Source of the DNA: Alphaproteobacteria bacterium
Lineage (GTDB): Bacteria > Pseudomonadota > Alphaproteobacteria > Ferrovibrionales > Ferrovibrionaceae
NCBI GenBank assembly: GCA_018336035.1
Contig: JAGXRD010000015.1
Span: 1 to 53,023, forward strand
Length of the DNA stretch: 53,023 nucleotides
Direction: 5' to 3'
The notes below the pieces were generated by a model, which had not been told where the DNA came from, searched no databases, and was given only the letters and a program-made list of their open reading frames with translations. The position numbers and the translations under genes were made by a program. Of the stretch, positions 11,167 through 19,769 are shown piece after piece (the first letter of the stretch is position 1; every line of letters starts with the position of its first letter).

Positions 11167-12693
11167 TCAGCTTTCCAGTTTGCGGCGCAGCAAATCGATG
11201 TCTTCCGCGAAGGCGGCATCGATCTCGCGCAGCTCCTCGATCTTGCGCACGGCATGCATCACCGTGGTGTGGTCGCGACCGCCGAATTTGCGGCCGATTT
11301 CGGGCAGGGAGCGCGAGGTCAGCTGCTTGGCCAGATACATCGCCACCTGGCGCGGACGCGCCACGGCACGGGCGCGACGCGGGCTGTGCATGTCGGCGAA
11401 GCGGATCGAGTAATGCTCGGCGACGCGCTTCTGGATTTCTTCGATCGTCACCTTACGGTCGTTGGCGCGCAGCAGATCCTGCAGCACTTCCTGCGCCGAG
11501 GTGACGGTGACCGGTTTACCGACCAGGCTGGCATAGGCCGAGATGCGGTTCAGGGCGCCTTCCAGCTCGCGCACATTCGAGGTGATGCGGCGGGCGAGGA
11601 ATTCCAGCACTTCCTGCGGGATGTTGGTCAGGCCGTTCTTCTCGGCCTTGGCCTGCAGGATGGAGAGGCGCAGCTCGAAATCGGTCGGATGGATATCGGC
11701 GACCAGGCCCCAGCCCAGACGCGAGCGCATGCGCTCCTCAATGCCTTCCAGATCCGACGGCGAACGGTCGCCCGAAACGATGATCTGGCGGTTCTGGTCG
11801 CAGAGCGCGTTGAAGGTGTGGAAGAACTCTTCCTGAGTGCTTTCCTTGCCGGCGATGAACTGGATGTCATCGATCATCAGCACATCGACCGAGCGGAACT
11901 GTTCCTTGAAGGCCATCGTGTCCTTGAAACGCAGGGCACGAATGAACTGGTACATGAACTTTTCGGCCGAGAGATAGACCACGCGGCGCTCAGGGAAGCG
12001 CTGGCGGATATGCCAGCCGATCGCATGCATCAGATGGGTCTTGCCCAGGCCCACGCCGCCATAGAGGAACAGCGGGTTGTAGGTCACGGTCGGGCTTTCG
12101 GCCACGCGCAACGCAGCGGCACGTGCCAGTTCGTTGGACTTGCCGGTGATGAAGCTGTCGAAGGTGAAGCGCGGATCAAGCGGCGCGGAGAGTTCGCGCT
12201 CGACATCGTCCATGTCGCGCACCTGCAGGGCAGGACGGCTGGTCGCGGTCGAGACGACCGAACCCGCACGGTTGGTCAGGCCCGCCGGCGCGCCGGGCTC
12301 GATGGCCGGCACGGTTGCCGCCATGGCCTTGCCGGGCTGCGGCTGGGTGGAGGCGGTCGGGCGCACATGGATGATGACGCGACGCACATCGGCATTTTCG
12401 AGACGCCAGATTTCGCGCAGGCGCTCGCTGTAATGATTGGCGACCCAGTCGCGCATGAAACGGGTCGGCACCGCCAGATGCACATCGCCGTCCTTGGCGA
12501 GGCCTTCATCGGCGAGCGCCAGCGGCTTCAGCCAGGAATTGAAGGCGGCATCGCCGAACGACACGCGCAGGCGGGTGCGGACACGCTGCCACTGCACGTC
12601 GAGCGGCTCGCCCTGCGGCGCAACGGCGTGCTGACCATCGGAAAGTTCTGACATGGAGACAGAATGCGACTGCGGTTGGGAAGATTTGACCAT
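11167..12693 (-). CDS. dnaA: chromosomal replication initiator protein DnaA
   Basis: DnaA is the AAA+ initiator that binds DnaA boxes and melts the origin. The 508-residue protein has the domain I start (VQWQRVRTRLRVSFGDAAFNSWL), a low-complexity domain II, the AAA+ core with YGGVGLGKTHL (Walker A) and VLMIDDIQF (Walker B), and the domain IV helix-turn-helix signature GRKFGGRDHTTVMHAV. I use the ATG at 12693 because TGAGGT lies about seven bases upstream; the internal ATG at 12654 lacks such a site. It begins nine bases after the rhodanese gene, so the two share a transcript. Confidence 0.98.
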   Translation of the reverse strand: MVKSSQPQSHSVSMSELSDGQHAVAPQGEPLDVQWQRVRTRLRVSFGDAAFNSWLKPLALADEGLAKDGDVHLAVPTRFMRDWVANHYSERLREIWRLENADVRRVIIHVRPTASTQPQPGKAMAATVPAIEPGAPAGLTNRAGSVVSTATSRPALQVRDMDDVERELSAPLDPRFTFDSFITGKSNELARAAALRVAESPTVTYNPLFLYGGVGLGKTHLMHAIGWHIRQRFPERRVVYLSAEKFMYQFIRALRFKDTMAFKEQFRSVDVLMIDDIQFIAGKESTQEEFFHTFNALCDQNRQIIVSGDRSPSDLEGIEERMRSRLGWGLVADIHPTDFELRLSILQAKAEKNGLTNIPQEVLEFLARRITSNVRELEGALNRISAYASLVGKPVTVTSAQEVLQDLLRANDRKVTIEEIQKRVAEHYSIRFADMHSPRRARAVARPRQVAMYLAKQLTSRSLPEIGRKFGGRDHTTVMHAVRKIEELREIDAAFAEDIDLLRRKLES

Positions 12694-12701
12694 AACCGAC
12701 C

Positions 12702-13145
12702 TCAGCTCTGGATCCAGGCGAGACCGGCAGCCTTCCAGCCACCCAATCGTCCACGATGCTTTTCACCGTCCAGATCGCCTTCAAAGCCGCCTGCGACATT
12801 GTAGCAGGGGCCGAAGCCGGCGGCCGTCATAGCCTTGGCAGCAGCGCGCGAGCGGGCACCCGAACGGCAGAGGAAATACAAAGCCTGGCCGGGCTTCACG
12901 CCCTGGCTGCGCAGTTCATCGGCAAAACGCTCGTTCACACTCATCTCAGGATACACTTGCCAGGACACGAATAGCGGACGCTTGTCGAGTTTACCCAGAT
13001 CGGGCGAACCGACGAAGCTCCATTCAGGTTGGGTACGGACGTCGATCAGCAATGCGTTGGGGTCGTTCGCCAGCTGGCTCCAGGCTTCGGTCGTCGAGAT
13101 ATCGCCAGCATAGTCTTTATCCCCCGCCATTACCGAAGCCAACAT
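12702..13145 (-). CDS. rhodanese-like domain protein
   Basis: This is a single rhodanese domain of 147 residues with LLIDVRTQPEW early on and the active-site loop CRSGARSR, whose cysteine carries the persulfide in sulfurtransferases. It ends KAAGLAWIQS. There is no signal peptide, so it is cytoplasmic; the physiological acceptor is unknown. GAGG lies seven bases before the ATG at 13145, which I prefer over the TTG at 13151. It is the leading gene of the dnaA transcription unit, an arrangement that would link dnaA expression to the promoter upstream of this gene. Confidence 0.85.
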   Translation of the reverse strand: MLASVMAGDKDYAGDISTTEAWSQLANDPNALLIDVRTQPEWSFVGSPDLGKLDKRPLFVSWQVYPEMSVNERFADELRSQGVKPGQALYFLCRSGARSRAAAKAMTAAGFGPCYNVAGGFEGDLDGEKHRGRLGGWKAAGLAWIQS

Positions 13146-13178
13146 CCCCAACCTCGCGTTACGTTTTGTTGTTTCAAG

Positions 13179-13206
13179 TCTATGTTTTCGTCACGCGTGC
13201 TGTCAG
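13179..13206 (-). promoter_or_regulatory. candidate promoter for the rhodanese-dnaA unit
   Basis: On the minus strand CTGACA (13201-13206) and CATAGA (13179-13184) are separated by 16 bases, 34 bp before the rhodanese start. The -35 matches the consensus at five of six positions, the -10 only at three, so this is a weak candidate. Just upstream (about 13229-13255) TGTGCTCT occurs twice, which might be a regulator site. Confidence 0.3.
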
Positions 13207-13526
13207 TTGCCAAACAGTGATTTCAACACTGTGCTCTTTTTCAAGAGTGTGCTCTGAAGCGTCTCACCCAAAAGCGAAGCAAATTTCTTGCGACGCGAGG
13301 CGGCCTCAAAAGCTCTTCAACAAGCGGCAGCCGGGGCATTAAAGGGAAATCATCAGGGCCACGCAAGCGGACAGATGATGACTCCCCGAAAAATATTTTT
13401 AGCTGTTGCAGAATTGGAACTTGTCGCTGCGAATTTGCGCTCTGGGCGTATAGCGCACGGACTAATCCCCTCAGCGATAAAACGCCTGCGAACATACCTG
13501 CCGCGTAAATCTTCCTTCGCAACCGC

Positions 13527-13568
13527 ATAAAAAAACATCGCCCGCTGCAAAAACAGACGGGCGATGTT
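13527..13568 (-). terminator. intrinsic terminator of rpsT
   Basis: Reading the minus strand past rpsT, AACATCGCCCG pairs perfectly with CGGGCGATGTT (11 bp) around a 13-base loop and is followed directly by a run of Ts. It begins 45 bp past the rpsT stop codon. This is a textbook Rho-independent terminator and isolates rpsT from the dnaA unit. Confidence 0.92.
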
Positions 13569-13612
13569 CGAATGCAGTGCAGCTTGTGTCCGCCGCAGAT
13601 GCGGCCGACAAA

Positions 13613-13876
13613 TCAAGCCATAGCTTTGACGCGGGCGTTCAGACGCGACAGCTTGCGCGAGGCCGTGCGCTTCTGGACCACAGACGCGGTGACGCTCTTG
13701 TCGAGGGCGGGCTGCGCCTTCTTCAGAGCGGCCGTTGCGGCAGCCTTGTCGCCCGAGGCGATTGCGGTTTCGAGGGTCTTCACAGCGGTGCGGACCTTGC
13801 TGCGACGGGCACGATTGACGGCCGTGCGCTTCTTGGTCTGGCGGGCGCGCTTCTCCGCGGACTTATGCTGAGCCAT
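13613..13876 (-). CDS. rpsT: 30S ribosomal protein S20
   Basis: The 87-residue, strongly basic protein starts [13 protein letters not shown] and continues [15 protein letters not shown], the S20 pattern, and ends ARVKAMA. S20 binds 16S rRNA early in assembly of the small subunit. It is a single-gene unit with its own strong promoter and terminator. Its location just upstream of dnaA is a common alphaproteobacterial arrangement. Confidence 0.97.
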   Translation of the reverse strand: MAQHKSAEKRARQTKKRTAVNRARRSKVRTAVKTLETAIASGDKAAATAALKKAQPALDKSVTASVVQKRTASRKLSRLNARVKAMA

Positions 13877-13929
13877 AGTTGGAATTTCCGATAGTTTGTA
13901 AGATGCCTTGCGGCCAAATCGAGGCCGGG

Positions 13930-13958
13930 GTTATAGCCCCACCCCCGGCAGGCGTCAA
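13930..13958 (-). promoter_or_regulatory. sigma-70-type promoter of rpsT
   Basis: On the minus strand TTGACG (13953-13958) and TATAAC (13930-13935) are separated by exactly 17 bases, each matching five of six consensus positions. The -10 lies 54 bp before the rpsT ATG. The spacer is very GC-rich, as is common for ribosomal protein promoters in high-GC genomes. Confidence 0.8.
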
Positions 13959-14065
13959 CCCCGCCAAACAGAGCATCTGCAACGACTTTTACCGCGTTTT
14001 CCGCCGACCGCCCAGTCGCCTGACAGCGGCTTGCGGCAGCCGGATCGCGCCGGCATAGTGCGGCC

Positions 14066-14650
14066 ATGCCCGACATCGCCTTGATCGCCCAAATGGTTTA
14101 TCTGCTTGGCGGTGTCCTGTGCCTGGGCCTGGTGGCCCGCTCTCCGATCCCGGCCGCATTCTTCTGGGGCCTGGGTGCCGCATTGCATACGGCGATCGCC
14201 CTGGCCGAATTGACCGCCCTGACCGGCTGGTCGGTCCTGGCAGGACTGGAATCCGACCTGCGCTATCTGGCCTTCAGCCTCGGCCTGGTCGCCATCGCGC
14301 TGGGGGCCATTTTCAGCCTGATCATCCCGCCCGGCTCCAAACGCATCACGCTGTATACGGGTATAGCCATCGCCGTGGCGATTGCCGTGGCTGCCGACCG
14401 CCTGCCGCTCGGCACTCTGCCCTTGCCGCTGATCCTGCTCGGCATTCTGCTGCTCGCGGTGCTGGTCGGGCTGCGCCACCGCCCGGCCCCGGCCCGCTGG
14501 CTGCTGCTCGGCGTGCTGGCCCTCGCCTTCGCCGAACTGGCCCGCTACCGCTATCTTGGTTTCGTGCCGCTATCGCCGGGTGAATTGTCGCGCATCTGTT
14601 TCGGTGTTGCACTGGCTGCCTTCGGCCTGACCGCCTCCCGCGCCCGCTGA
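14066..14650 (+). CDS. hypothetical integral membrane protein
   Basis: The 194-residue product is made almost wholly of hydrophobic helices, about six or seven, with short polar links and no signal peptide cleavage site; it ends TASRAR. I recognise no catalytic motif or named family. It faces rpsT divergently, sharing the 13877-14065 intergenic region, and is followed by an AT-rich promoter region for the next gene, so it is probably a monocistronic gene. Codon use matches the surrounding high-GC genes, which supports it being real. Confidence 0.7.
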   Translation: MPDIALIAQMVYLLGGVLCLGLVARSPIPAAFFWGLGAALHTAIALAELTALTGWSVLAGLESDLRYLAFSLGLVAIALGAIFSLIIPPGSKRITLYTGIAIAVAIAVAADRLPLGTLPLPLILLGILLLAVLVGLRHRPAPARWLLLGVLALAFAELARYRYLGFVPLSPGELSRICFGVALAAFGLTASRAR

Positions 14651-14684
14651 AGACGCCGCGTTGGCAGAACGGCAAAAGAGCCGC

Positions 14685-14712
14685 TTGCCGGAAATTATTT
14701 TAAATATAAAAT
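14685..14712 (+). promoter_or_regulatory. candidate promoter of the aminobenzoyl-CoA monooxygenase gene
   Basis: TTGCCG (14685-14690) and TAAAAT (14707-14712) are separated by 16 bases, about 60 bp before the ATG at 14774. The -10 matches five of six consensus bases. The area is conspicuously AT-rich in an otherwise GC-rich genome, which supports a promoter. Confidence 0.4.
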
Positions 14713-14713
14713 A
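14696..14713. promoter_or_regulatory. perfect palindrome over the -10 element, candidate operator
   Basis: TATTTTA and TAAAATA form a perfect inverted repeat with a four-base spacer, overlapping the candidate -10 box. A dimeric regulator of the MarR or TetR kind bound here would block the promoter of the downstream catabolic gene. AT-rich palindromes of this size also arise by chance in AT-rich spacers. Confidence 0.33.
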
Positions 14714-14773
14714 TATTGCATTCGCAGACGGCTTGGGCCGGCACAGACCGGCCTGACATCCAGGGGTAATCCA

Positions 14774-17107
14774 ATGCGCATGACCATCGTCGGGGCCGGT
14801 CCGGCCGGCCTGTATCTGGCTCTGCTGATGAAAAAGGCCGATCCCGGCCACCAGATCACCATCTACGAGCGCAACCAGCCCGACGACACCTTCGGTTTCG
14901 GCGTTGTCTTCTCAGACGAGACGCTGAACCAGTTCCTGGCCGAGGATGCCGCGACCGCGCAGGCGATCCGCGAGAATTTTGCCTACTGGCATGAGATCGA
15001 CGTGGTGGCCGGTGGCGAGACCGTGCGCTCAGGCGGCCATGGCTTCTGCGGCCTGGCGCGCAAGAAGCTGCTGCAGATCCTGCAGGAGCGCTGCACCGCC
15101 GAAGGCGTGGTGCTGAAATTCGGCACCGAGCAGCAGGATTTCGAAGCTTTGCGCCGCGATTGCGACCTGCTGGTGGGTGCCGACGGCATCAACAGCCTGG
15201 TGCGCGAAAACTGGAAACAGACCTTCCAGCCGAGCCTGGACTGGCGCCGCAACAAATTCGTCTGGCTGGGCACAACTTTGCCACTGGACACCTTCACATT
15301 CATCTTCGAAGCCAACGAACATGGCCTGTTCCAGGTCCATGCCTATCGCTTCGAGGACGGCCTCTCGACCTTCATCGTCGAGACCACGGAAGAAACCTGG
15401 CAGCGCGCCGGCCTCGACAAGGCCAGCGAAGCCGACACCATGGCCTATTGCGAAAAACTGTTCGCCAGGCAGCTGAAAGGCCACAAACTGCTGACCAACC
15501 GGTCGCTGTGGCGCACCTTCCCGACGATCAAATGCGAACGCTGGGTGCATGACAATGTCGTGCTGATCGGCGATGCCGTGCATACCGCGCATTTCTCGAT
15601 CGGCTCCGGCACCAAGCTGGCGATGGAAGACGCCATCGCGCTCAGCCGGGTGCTGAATGCCGGCCATCCCTCCATTCACGCTGCACTCAAGGCCTTTGAG
15701 GACGCGCGCCAGACCGAAGTGTCGATCCTGCAGCATGCCGCCCAGGTGTCGCTGGAATGGTTCGAGCATACCGACCGCTATCGCGAATTCGAGCCGATCC
15801 AGCTGGCGCTCAGCCTGCTGTCACGTTCCAAACGCATCACCTACGAGAACCTGCGCCTGCGTGATCCGGCTTTTATTGGCCAGATCGACCGCTGGTTTGC
15901 CGAGAAGACGGCAAAAGACCTGGGCATGGCTGCGCCCAAGCTGGCGCCGCCGCCGATGTTCACGCCCTTCCGCCTGCGCGAGATGACGGTGGAGAACCGC
16001 GTGGTGGTCTCGCCGATGTGCCAGTATTCGGTCGAGGATGGTGTGCCCAATGACTGGACGCTGGTGCATCTGGGCAGCCGCGCCGTCGGTGGCGCCGGGC
16101 TGATTATTGCCGAAATGACCGATGTGGCCGCGAAAGCCCGCATCACGCCGGGCTGCACCGGGTTGTGGAACGAGCAACAGGCCAAAGCCTGGCGCCGCAT
16201 CACCGATTTCGTGCATGGCAACAGCAAGGCAAAGATCGCCGTGCAGCTTGGTCATGCCGGCCGCAAGGGCGCCACGACGCTGCCCTGGGCGGGCGGCTAT
16301 GACCGGCCGCTGCCGAAAGGCGAGGACTGGGAGATTATCGCACCCTCGCCGCTGCCCTATTACCCGGATAGCCAGGTGCCGCGTGAAATGACGCGCGCCG
16401 ACATGGATGCCGTGCGCGATGATTTCGTCGCCGCGACCAGGCTGGCGGTTGCCGCCGGCTTCGACATGATCGAAGTGCATTTCGCCCATGGCTATCTGCT
16501 CTCGACCTTCATTTCGCCGCTGACCAACCGGCGCAAGGATGACTATGGCGGCAGCCTGGAAAACCGCATGCGGTTTCCGCTGGAGGTGTTTGACGCCGTG
16601 CGCGCCGCCTGGCCCGCCGAGCGCCCGATCTCGGTGCGCGTCTCGGCGGTCGACTGGGTGCCGGCTGGCCTGTCGCTGCAGGACTCGATCGAAATTGCAA
16701 AGATGCTGAAAAGCCATGGCTGCGACCTCGTCGATGTCTCGGCCGGGCAGACCACCATCGAAGCCAAGCCGCAATATGGCCGCATGTTCCAGACCCCATT
16801 TGCCGATGCGATCCGCCAGGAAGCCGGCATCGCCACGATTGCAGTCGGCGCCATTACATCTGCCGATCAGATCAACACCATCGTCGCCTCGGGTCGCGCC
16901 GATCTCTGCGCGCTGGCGCGGCCGCATCTGGCCGATCCGTATTTCACGCTGCATGCCGCCGCGGACTACGACTGGCGCGGTGTAAGCTGGCCGAAACAGT
17001 ATGAAGCCGGGCGGGACCAATTGTACCAATTGCGCAAGCGCGAACGCGAAGAGGCGCAGGCCGCGGATTCTTTCGCAAAGCAGCGTGCCCGCCGGGATGA
17101 AATATAA
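14774..17107 (+). CDS. bifunctional 2-aminobenzoyl-CoA (or salicylyl-CoA) monooxygenase/reductase
   Basis: The 777-residue protein fuses two flavoenzymes. Residues 1 to about 390 form an FAD-dependent aromatic hydroxylase, with [13 protein letters not shown] at the N-terminus and [20 protein letters not shown] as the second FAD motif. From about residue 395 it is an Old Yellow Enzyme: PMCQYS near 414, QLGHAGRKG, then [13 protein letters not shown] and [13 protein letters not shown]. This fusion is that of 2-aminobenzoyl-CoA monooxygenase/reductase, which hydroxylates and then reduces anthraniloyl-CoA for non-aromatic breakdown; databases also use the name salicylyl-CoA 5-hydroxylase/oxidoreductase. 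AGGGG precedes the ATG. The CoA ligase expected to supply its substrate is not nearby. Confidence 0.88.
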   Translation: MRMTIVGAGPAGLYLALLMKKADPGHQITIYERNQPDDTFGFGVVFSDETLNQFLAEDAATAQAIRENFAYWHEIDVVAGGETVRSGGHGFCGLARKKLLQILQERCTAEGVVLKFGTEQQDFEALRRDCDLLVGADGINSLVRENWKQTFQPSLDWRRNKFVWLGTTLPLDTFTFIFEANEHGLFQVHAYRFEDGLSTFIVETTEETWQRAGLDKASEADTMAYCEKLFARQLKGHKLLTNRSLWRTFPTIKCERWVHDNVVLIGDAVHTAHFSIGSGTKLAMEDAIALSRVLNAGHPSIHAALKAFEDARQTEVSILQHAAQVSLEWFEHTDRYREFEPIQLALSLLSRSKRITYENLRLRDPAFIGQIDRWFAEKTAKDLGMAAPKLAPPPMFTPFRLREMTVENRVVVSPMCQYSVEDGVPNDWTLVHLGSRAVGGAGLIIAEMTDVAAKARITPGCTGLWNEQQAKAWRRITDFVHGNSKAKIAVQLGHAGRKGATTLPWAGGYDRPLPKGEDWEIIAPSPLPYYPDSQVPREMTRADMDAVRDDFVAATRLAVAAGFDMIEVHFAHGYLLSTFISPLTNRRKDDYGGSLENRMRFPLEVFDAVRAAWPAERPISVRVSAVDWVPAGLSLQDSIEIAKMLKSHGCDLVDVSAGQTTIEAKPQYGRMFQTPFADAIRQEAGIATIAVGAITSADQINTIVASGRADLCALARPHLADPYFTLHAAADYDWRGVSWPKQYEAGRDQLYQLRKREREEAQAADSFAKQRARRDEI

Positions 17108-17199
17108 GATCGCGACGAAATCTGATCGCGCACCTGTGACGGTCTGAGAACTCTGGTGTAGGCTCCTCGCTGCAAGCTTACTCCGGAGTTCCGACCATC

Positions 17200-18804
17200 A
17201 TGCGTGATCTGCATCTGCCCGGCCGTTCGGTGGCCATGGGCCGCCACGGCGCCGCCGCCACCTCGCACAGCCTCGCCACCATCACCGCCATCGAGATTCT
17301 GAAGCGCGGCGGCAATGCCACGGATGCGGCCATCGCGGCCTGCGCCGTGCAGGGCGTGGTCGAACCCGGCTCGACCGGCATCGGCGGCGATAATTTCGTG
17401 CTCTATGCGCCGGCCGGCACCAATACCAAAAAAGGCGGCAAGGTCTATGGCCTGAATGGTTCGGGCCGCGCGCCGAAAGGCCTGACCGCCGACCTGCTGA
17501 TGAAGCAGGGCCTGAATGAAATTCCGCTGACCTCGCCGCATGCCGTCACCATTCCAGGCGCGGTCGATGCCTGGAGCAAGCTGAATGCCCGCTTCGGCAA
17601 GATGCCGCTGGCGGAACTGCTGCAGCCAGCGATCAAGTTTGCCGAGGAAGGCTTCCCGATCACCGAGCGCGTCAGCACCGACTGGCGCCGCAACGAGGCC
17701 AAACTCAAGGCAGATGCCAATACCGCGCGCATGTGGCTGAAGGACGGCCGGCCGCCGCAATTCGGTGAGACCTTCCGCGAGCCTGAGCATGCCAAGGTGC
17801 TGCGCGAGATTGCCGCCAAAGGCCGCGACGGCTTCTATACCGGCTGGGTAGCCGAAGACATCGTGCAGTATCTGCGCGGCCTCGGCGCCACACACAGCCT
17901 GGAAGATTTCGCCACGCAGGAAGCTTTCTGGGTCGATCCGATTGCGACGCGCTACAAGGATGTCGAGATCCTCGAGATCCCGCCGAATGGTGTCGGCATC
18001 ATCACGCTGCTGATGCTGAATATTCTGAGCGGCTTCGACCTGGGCAAATACGATCCGGTCGGCGTCGAGCGTTTCCATATCGAGGCCGAAGCGACGCGGC
18101 TGGCTTTCCAGGCGCGCGATCTTTACGTGGCCGATCCGGCCTTTGCCGATGTGCCGATCCAGAAGCTGCTGTCGATGGAATTCGCCGACGAGTTGCGCGG
18201 CCGTATCGACCTGAGGAAGGCGATGGATCCGCCGGGCCCGGTCGGCGGTCAGTCCTATCGCGACACCGTCTATCTCAGCGTGGTGGATGAAGCGGGCAAT
18301 GCCTGCTCCTTCATCAACTCGCTGTTCTGGCCCTATGGCACGGCGCTCACCAGCCCGAAGACCGGCGTGCTGCTGCAGAACCGCGGCGCCGGCTTCAAGG
18401 TCGAGCCCGGCCATCTGAACTGCGTCGAGCCGCATAAGCGGCCGCTGCACACCATCATCCCGGCGATGGCGCTGAAGGATGGCCAGCCCTGGCTCAGCTT
18501 CGGCGTGATGGGCGGCGGCTTCCAGCCGGTCGGCCAGAGCCATGTGCTGACCAACATCCTCGACTTCGGCATGAACGTGCAGGAAGCCATCGATTGCCCG
18601 CGCGCCTTCCATACCGCCGGCAAATTCGAGGCCGAGCGCGGTATCCGCGAGGACGTGCTGCTCGGTCTGGCCAGTCTGGGTCATGAGATCAAACAGGCCG
18701 AGATGCCGCATGGCGGCGGTCAGGCCATCCTGATCGACCGTGCCAACGGCGTGCTGCAGGCCGGTTCCGATCCCCGCAAGGACGGTTGCGCGTTAGCGTA
18801 TTAA
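17200..18804 (+). CDS. gamma-glutamyltransferase family protein (cytoplasmic type)
   Basis: The 534-residue product follows the GGT Ntn-hydrolase pattern: GGNATDAAIA and GIGGDNFVLY early, a processing site at about Thr356 in YRDTVYLSVVDEAGN, and near the C-terminus MGGGFQPVGQSHVLTN with GGGQAI. In the family the threonine becomes the N-terminal nucleophile after self-cleavage and acts on gamma-glutamyl bonds. No signal peptide is present, unlike the periplasmic Ggt, so this is more like YwrD-type enzymes of uncertain substrate. Its stop codon overlaps the convergent downstream gene. Confidence 0.88.
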   Translation: MRDLHLPGRSVAMGRHGAAATSHSLATITAIEILKRGGNATDAAIAACAVQGVVEPGSTGIGGDNFVLYAPAGTNTKKGGKVYGLNGSGRAPKGLTADLLMKQGLNEIPLTSPHAVTIPGAVDAWSKLNARFGKMPLAELLQPAIKFAEEGFPITERVSTDWRRNEAKLKADANTARMWLKDGRPPQFGETFREPEHAKVLREIAAKGRDGFYTGWVAEDIVQYLRGLGATHSLEDFATQEAFWVDPIATRYKDVEILEIPPNGVGIITLLMLNILSGFDLGKYDPVGVERFHIEAEATRLAFQARDLYVADPAFADVPIQKLLSMEFADELRGRIDLRKAMDPPGPVGGQSYRDTVYLSVVDEAGNACSFINSLFWPYGTALTSPKTGVLLQNRGAGFKVEPGHLNCVEPHKRPLHTIIPAMALKDGQPWLSFGVMGGGFQPVGQSHVLTNILDFGMNVQEAIDCPRAFHTAGKFEAERGIREDVLLGLASLGHEIKQAEMPHGGGQAILIDRANGVLQAGSDPRKDGCALAY

Positions 18805-19328
18805 ACTGACGGAAAGCGCGGCGCGTCAGGTTCCAGCGCCACGCCGGTCGCGTTCACCGTGAACGAGACCAGGTGATAAAAGCCGACCAGCGCGATGATC
18901 TCGATCAGCTGGTCGGCTTTGTAATATTCGGATGCCTTCTGCCAGAGCGCATCCTCCACCGTGCCGGTGTCGGTCAGCGCATCGGCAACTTCGATCAGCA
19001 CGGCCTCTTCTGCGCTCCATGCAGAAGCATCGCCATGCACGGTGGCCTGAATTTCAGCCGCGCTGAATTTCGCCTTCGCGCCGAAGAAGCCGACATGCAC
19101 GCCCCATTCATACTCGGCCTTCAGCCGCGCCGTGGTCCGCAGGATCAGGATTTCGCGCTGGCGCAGGGTGATCGAGCCGCGATCGAGCAACCCGCCACCA
19201 CGCCAGCGCGACAGCACGCGCGGGTTATGCGCCACGGTACGGAACAGACCGATATCGGCCGGCATCTGGGCCAGCTCGGCGGCGGCCTCGGGCGGATAGG
19301 GCTGGGTCAGTGGCGCGAGACGGGTCAT
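18801..19328 (-). CDS. carboxymuconolactone decarboxylase / AhpD-like family protein
   Basis: The 175-residue protein shows the family core: LRQREILILRTTARLKAEYEWGVHVGFF, with the conserved EW..H, then an acidic helix and a C-terminal LIEIIALVGFYHLVSFTVN. It lacks the CxxC pair of AhpD peroxidases, so it is more like the decarboxylase/dehalogenase-type members with unknown substrate. It is divergent from the HxlR regulator with two palindromes between them, so it is the likely target of that regulator. Its 3' end overlaps the gamma-glutamyltransferase-like gene by three to four bases, convergently. Confidence 0.82.
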   Translation of the reverse strand: MTRLAPLTQPYPPEAAAELAQMPADIGLFRTVAHNPRVLSRWRGGGLLDRGSITLRQREILILRTTARLKAEYEWGVHVGFFGAKAKFSAAEIQATVHGDASAWSAEEAVLIEVADALTDTGTVEDALWQKASEYYKADQLIEIIALVGFYHLVSFTVNATGVALEPDAPRFPSV

Positions 19329-19347
19329 GGCGGCAGGCTTCCTTATA

Positions 19348-19366
19348 TGCTATGATTTCCATAGCA
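19348..19366. promoter_or_regulatory. operator candidate 1 for the HxlR regulator
   Basis: TGCTATG-ATTTC-CATAGCA is a perfect inverted repeat with seven-base arms and a five-base spacer, in the divergent promoter region between the carboxymuconolactone decarboxylase-like gene and the HxlR gene. It shares its outer TGCTA and spacer length with the second palindrome 25 bp away, which argues for recognition by one dimeric protein. Confidence 0.7.
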
Positions 19367-19367
19367 C

Positions 19368-19373
19368 GATAAT
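19368..19373 (+). promoter_or_regulatory. candidate -10 box of the HxlR gene
   Basis: GATAAT matches the -10 consensus at five of six positions and lies between the two palindromes, 30 bp before the ATG. No good -35 box is visible at the expected distance; this position falls inside palindrome 1, so protein binding there would be expected to affect transcription. Confidence 0.35.
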
Positions 19374-19390
19374 GCTACTAAATCAGTAGC
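19374..19390. promoter_or_regulatory. operator candidate 2 for the HxlR regulator
   Basis: GCTACT-AAATC-AGTAGC is a perfect inverted repeat with six-base arms and a five-base spacer. It sits between the candidate -10 box and the start of the HxlR gene, centred 25 bp from operator candidate 1, so both may be occupied on nearly the same face of the helix. Confidence 0.68.
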
Positions 19391-19403
19391 GCAAGGACCA
19401 GCA

Positions 19404-19769
19404 ATGCCCGCTAAAGCCCCCCTGCCCCGTCAGCCTGTCCGCGGTTCGACCACCGGACGCCCGATCATGGCCCTGCTGGACCTGCTGGGGCGGCGCTGGA
19501 GCCTGCGCGTGCTGTGGGAGTTGCAAAATGGCCCGCTGACCTTCCGGGCCCTGCAGGCGGCCTGCGACGGGGTTTCGCCCACGGTGCTGCAGCAGCGGCT
19601 CAAGGAACTGCGGGCAGCCCGCCTTGTGGTGCATGACGAGGGCCGCGGCTATGCCCTGACCGAGGCGGCGCGGCAGCTGCAGCCGAACCTGATGGCCCTG
19701 CAGGACTGGGCCGAAGCGTGGGCCCGAGAAGAAGGCAGCCGGGAGACTGGCTCAGAAGAACAGGAATAG
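19404..19769 (+). CDS. HxlR-family winged-helix transcriptional regulator
   Basis: The 121-residue protein has the HxlR pattern: LLDLLGRRWSLRVLWELQNGPLTFRALQ, the recognition helix region VSPTVLQQRLKELRAARLV, and the wing VHDEGRGYALTEAARQL. Members are dimeric repressors or activators that respond to small electrophiles, aldehydes or redox change; the cysteine often used for sensing appears here once, in LQAACDG. It faces the carboxymuconolactone decarboxylase-like gene, and the palindromes between them are probable binding sites. Its last 18 bases overlap the convergent YeiH-type gene. Confidence 0.88.
   Translation: MPAKAPLPRQPVRGSTTGRPIMALLDLLGRRWSLRVLWELQNGPLTFRALQAACDGVSPTVLQQRLKELRAARLVVHDEGRGYALTEAARQLQPNLMALQDWAEAWAREEGSRETGSEEQE

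Larger units (their letters stand above)
13146..13612. other. 467-bp gap between rpsT and the rhodanese-dnaA genes, possible origin region
   Basis: Apart from the rpsT terminator (13527-13568) and a weak promoter near the right end of the dnaA unit, I see no gene here. Overlapping short frames exist on both strands but have no family signature or codon bias. The stretch contains an AT-rich patch (about 13385-13402), and it sits directly upstream of the dnaA unit, where many alphaproteobacteria place oriC. However, I find no cluster of DnaA boxes (TTATCCACA or close variants), so origin function is not supported by what can be seen. Confidence 0.4.

Noticed and set aside
13241-13616. Three overlapping short frames in the rpsT-dnaA gap
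   Set aside because: They occupy both strands and cover the rpsT terminator, have no motif and no codon bias.
16966-18711. 581-codon minus-strand open frame
   Set aside because: Antisense to the gamma-glutamyltransferase-like gene, which has clear catalytic motifs; the reverse frame has none.
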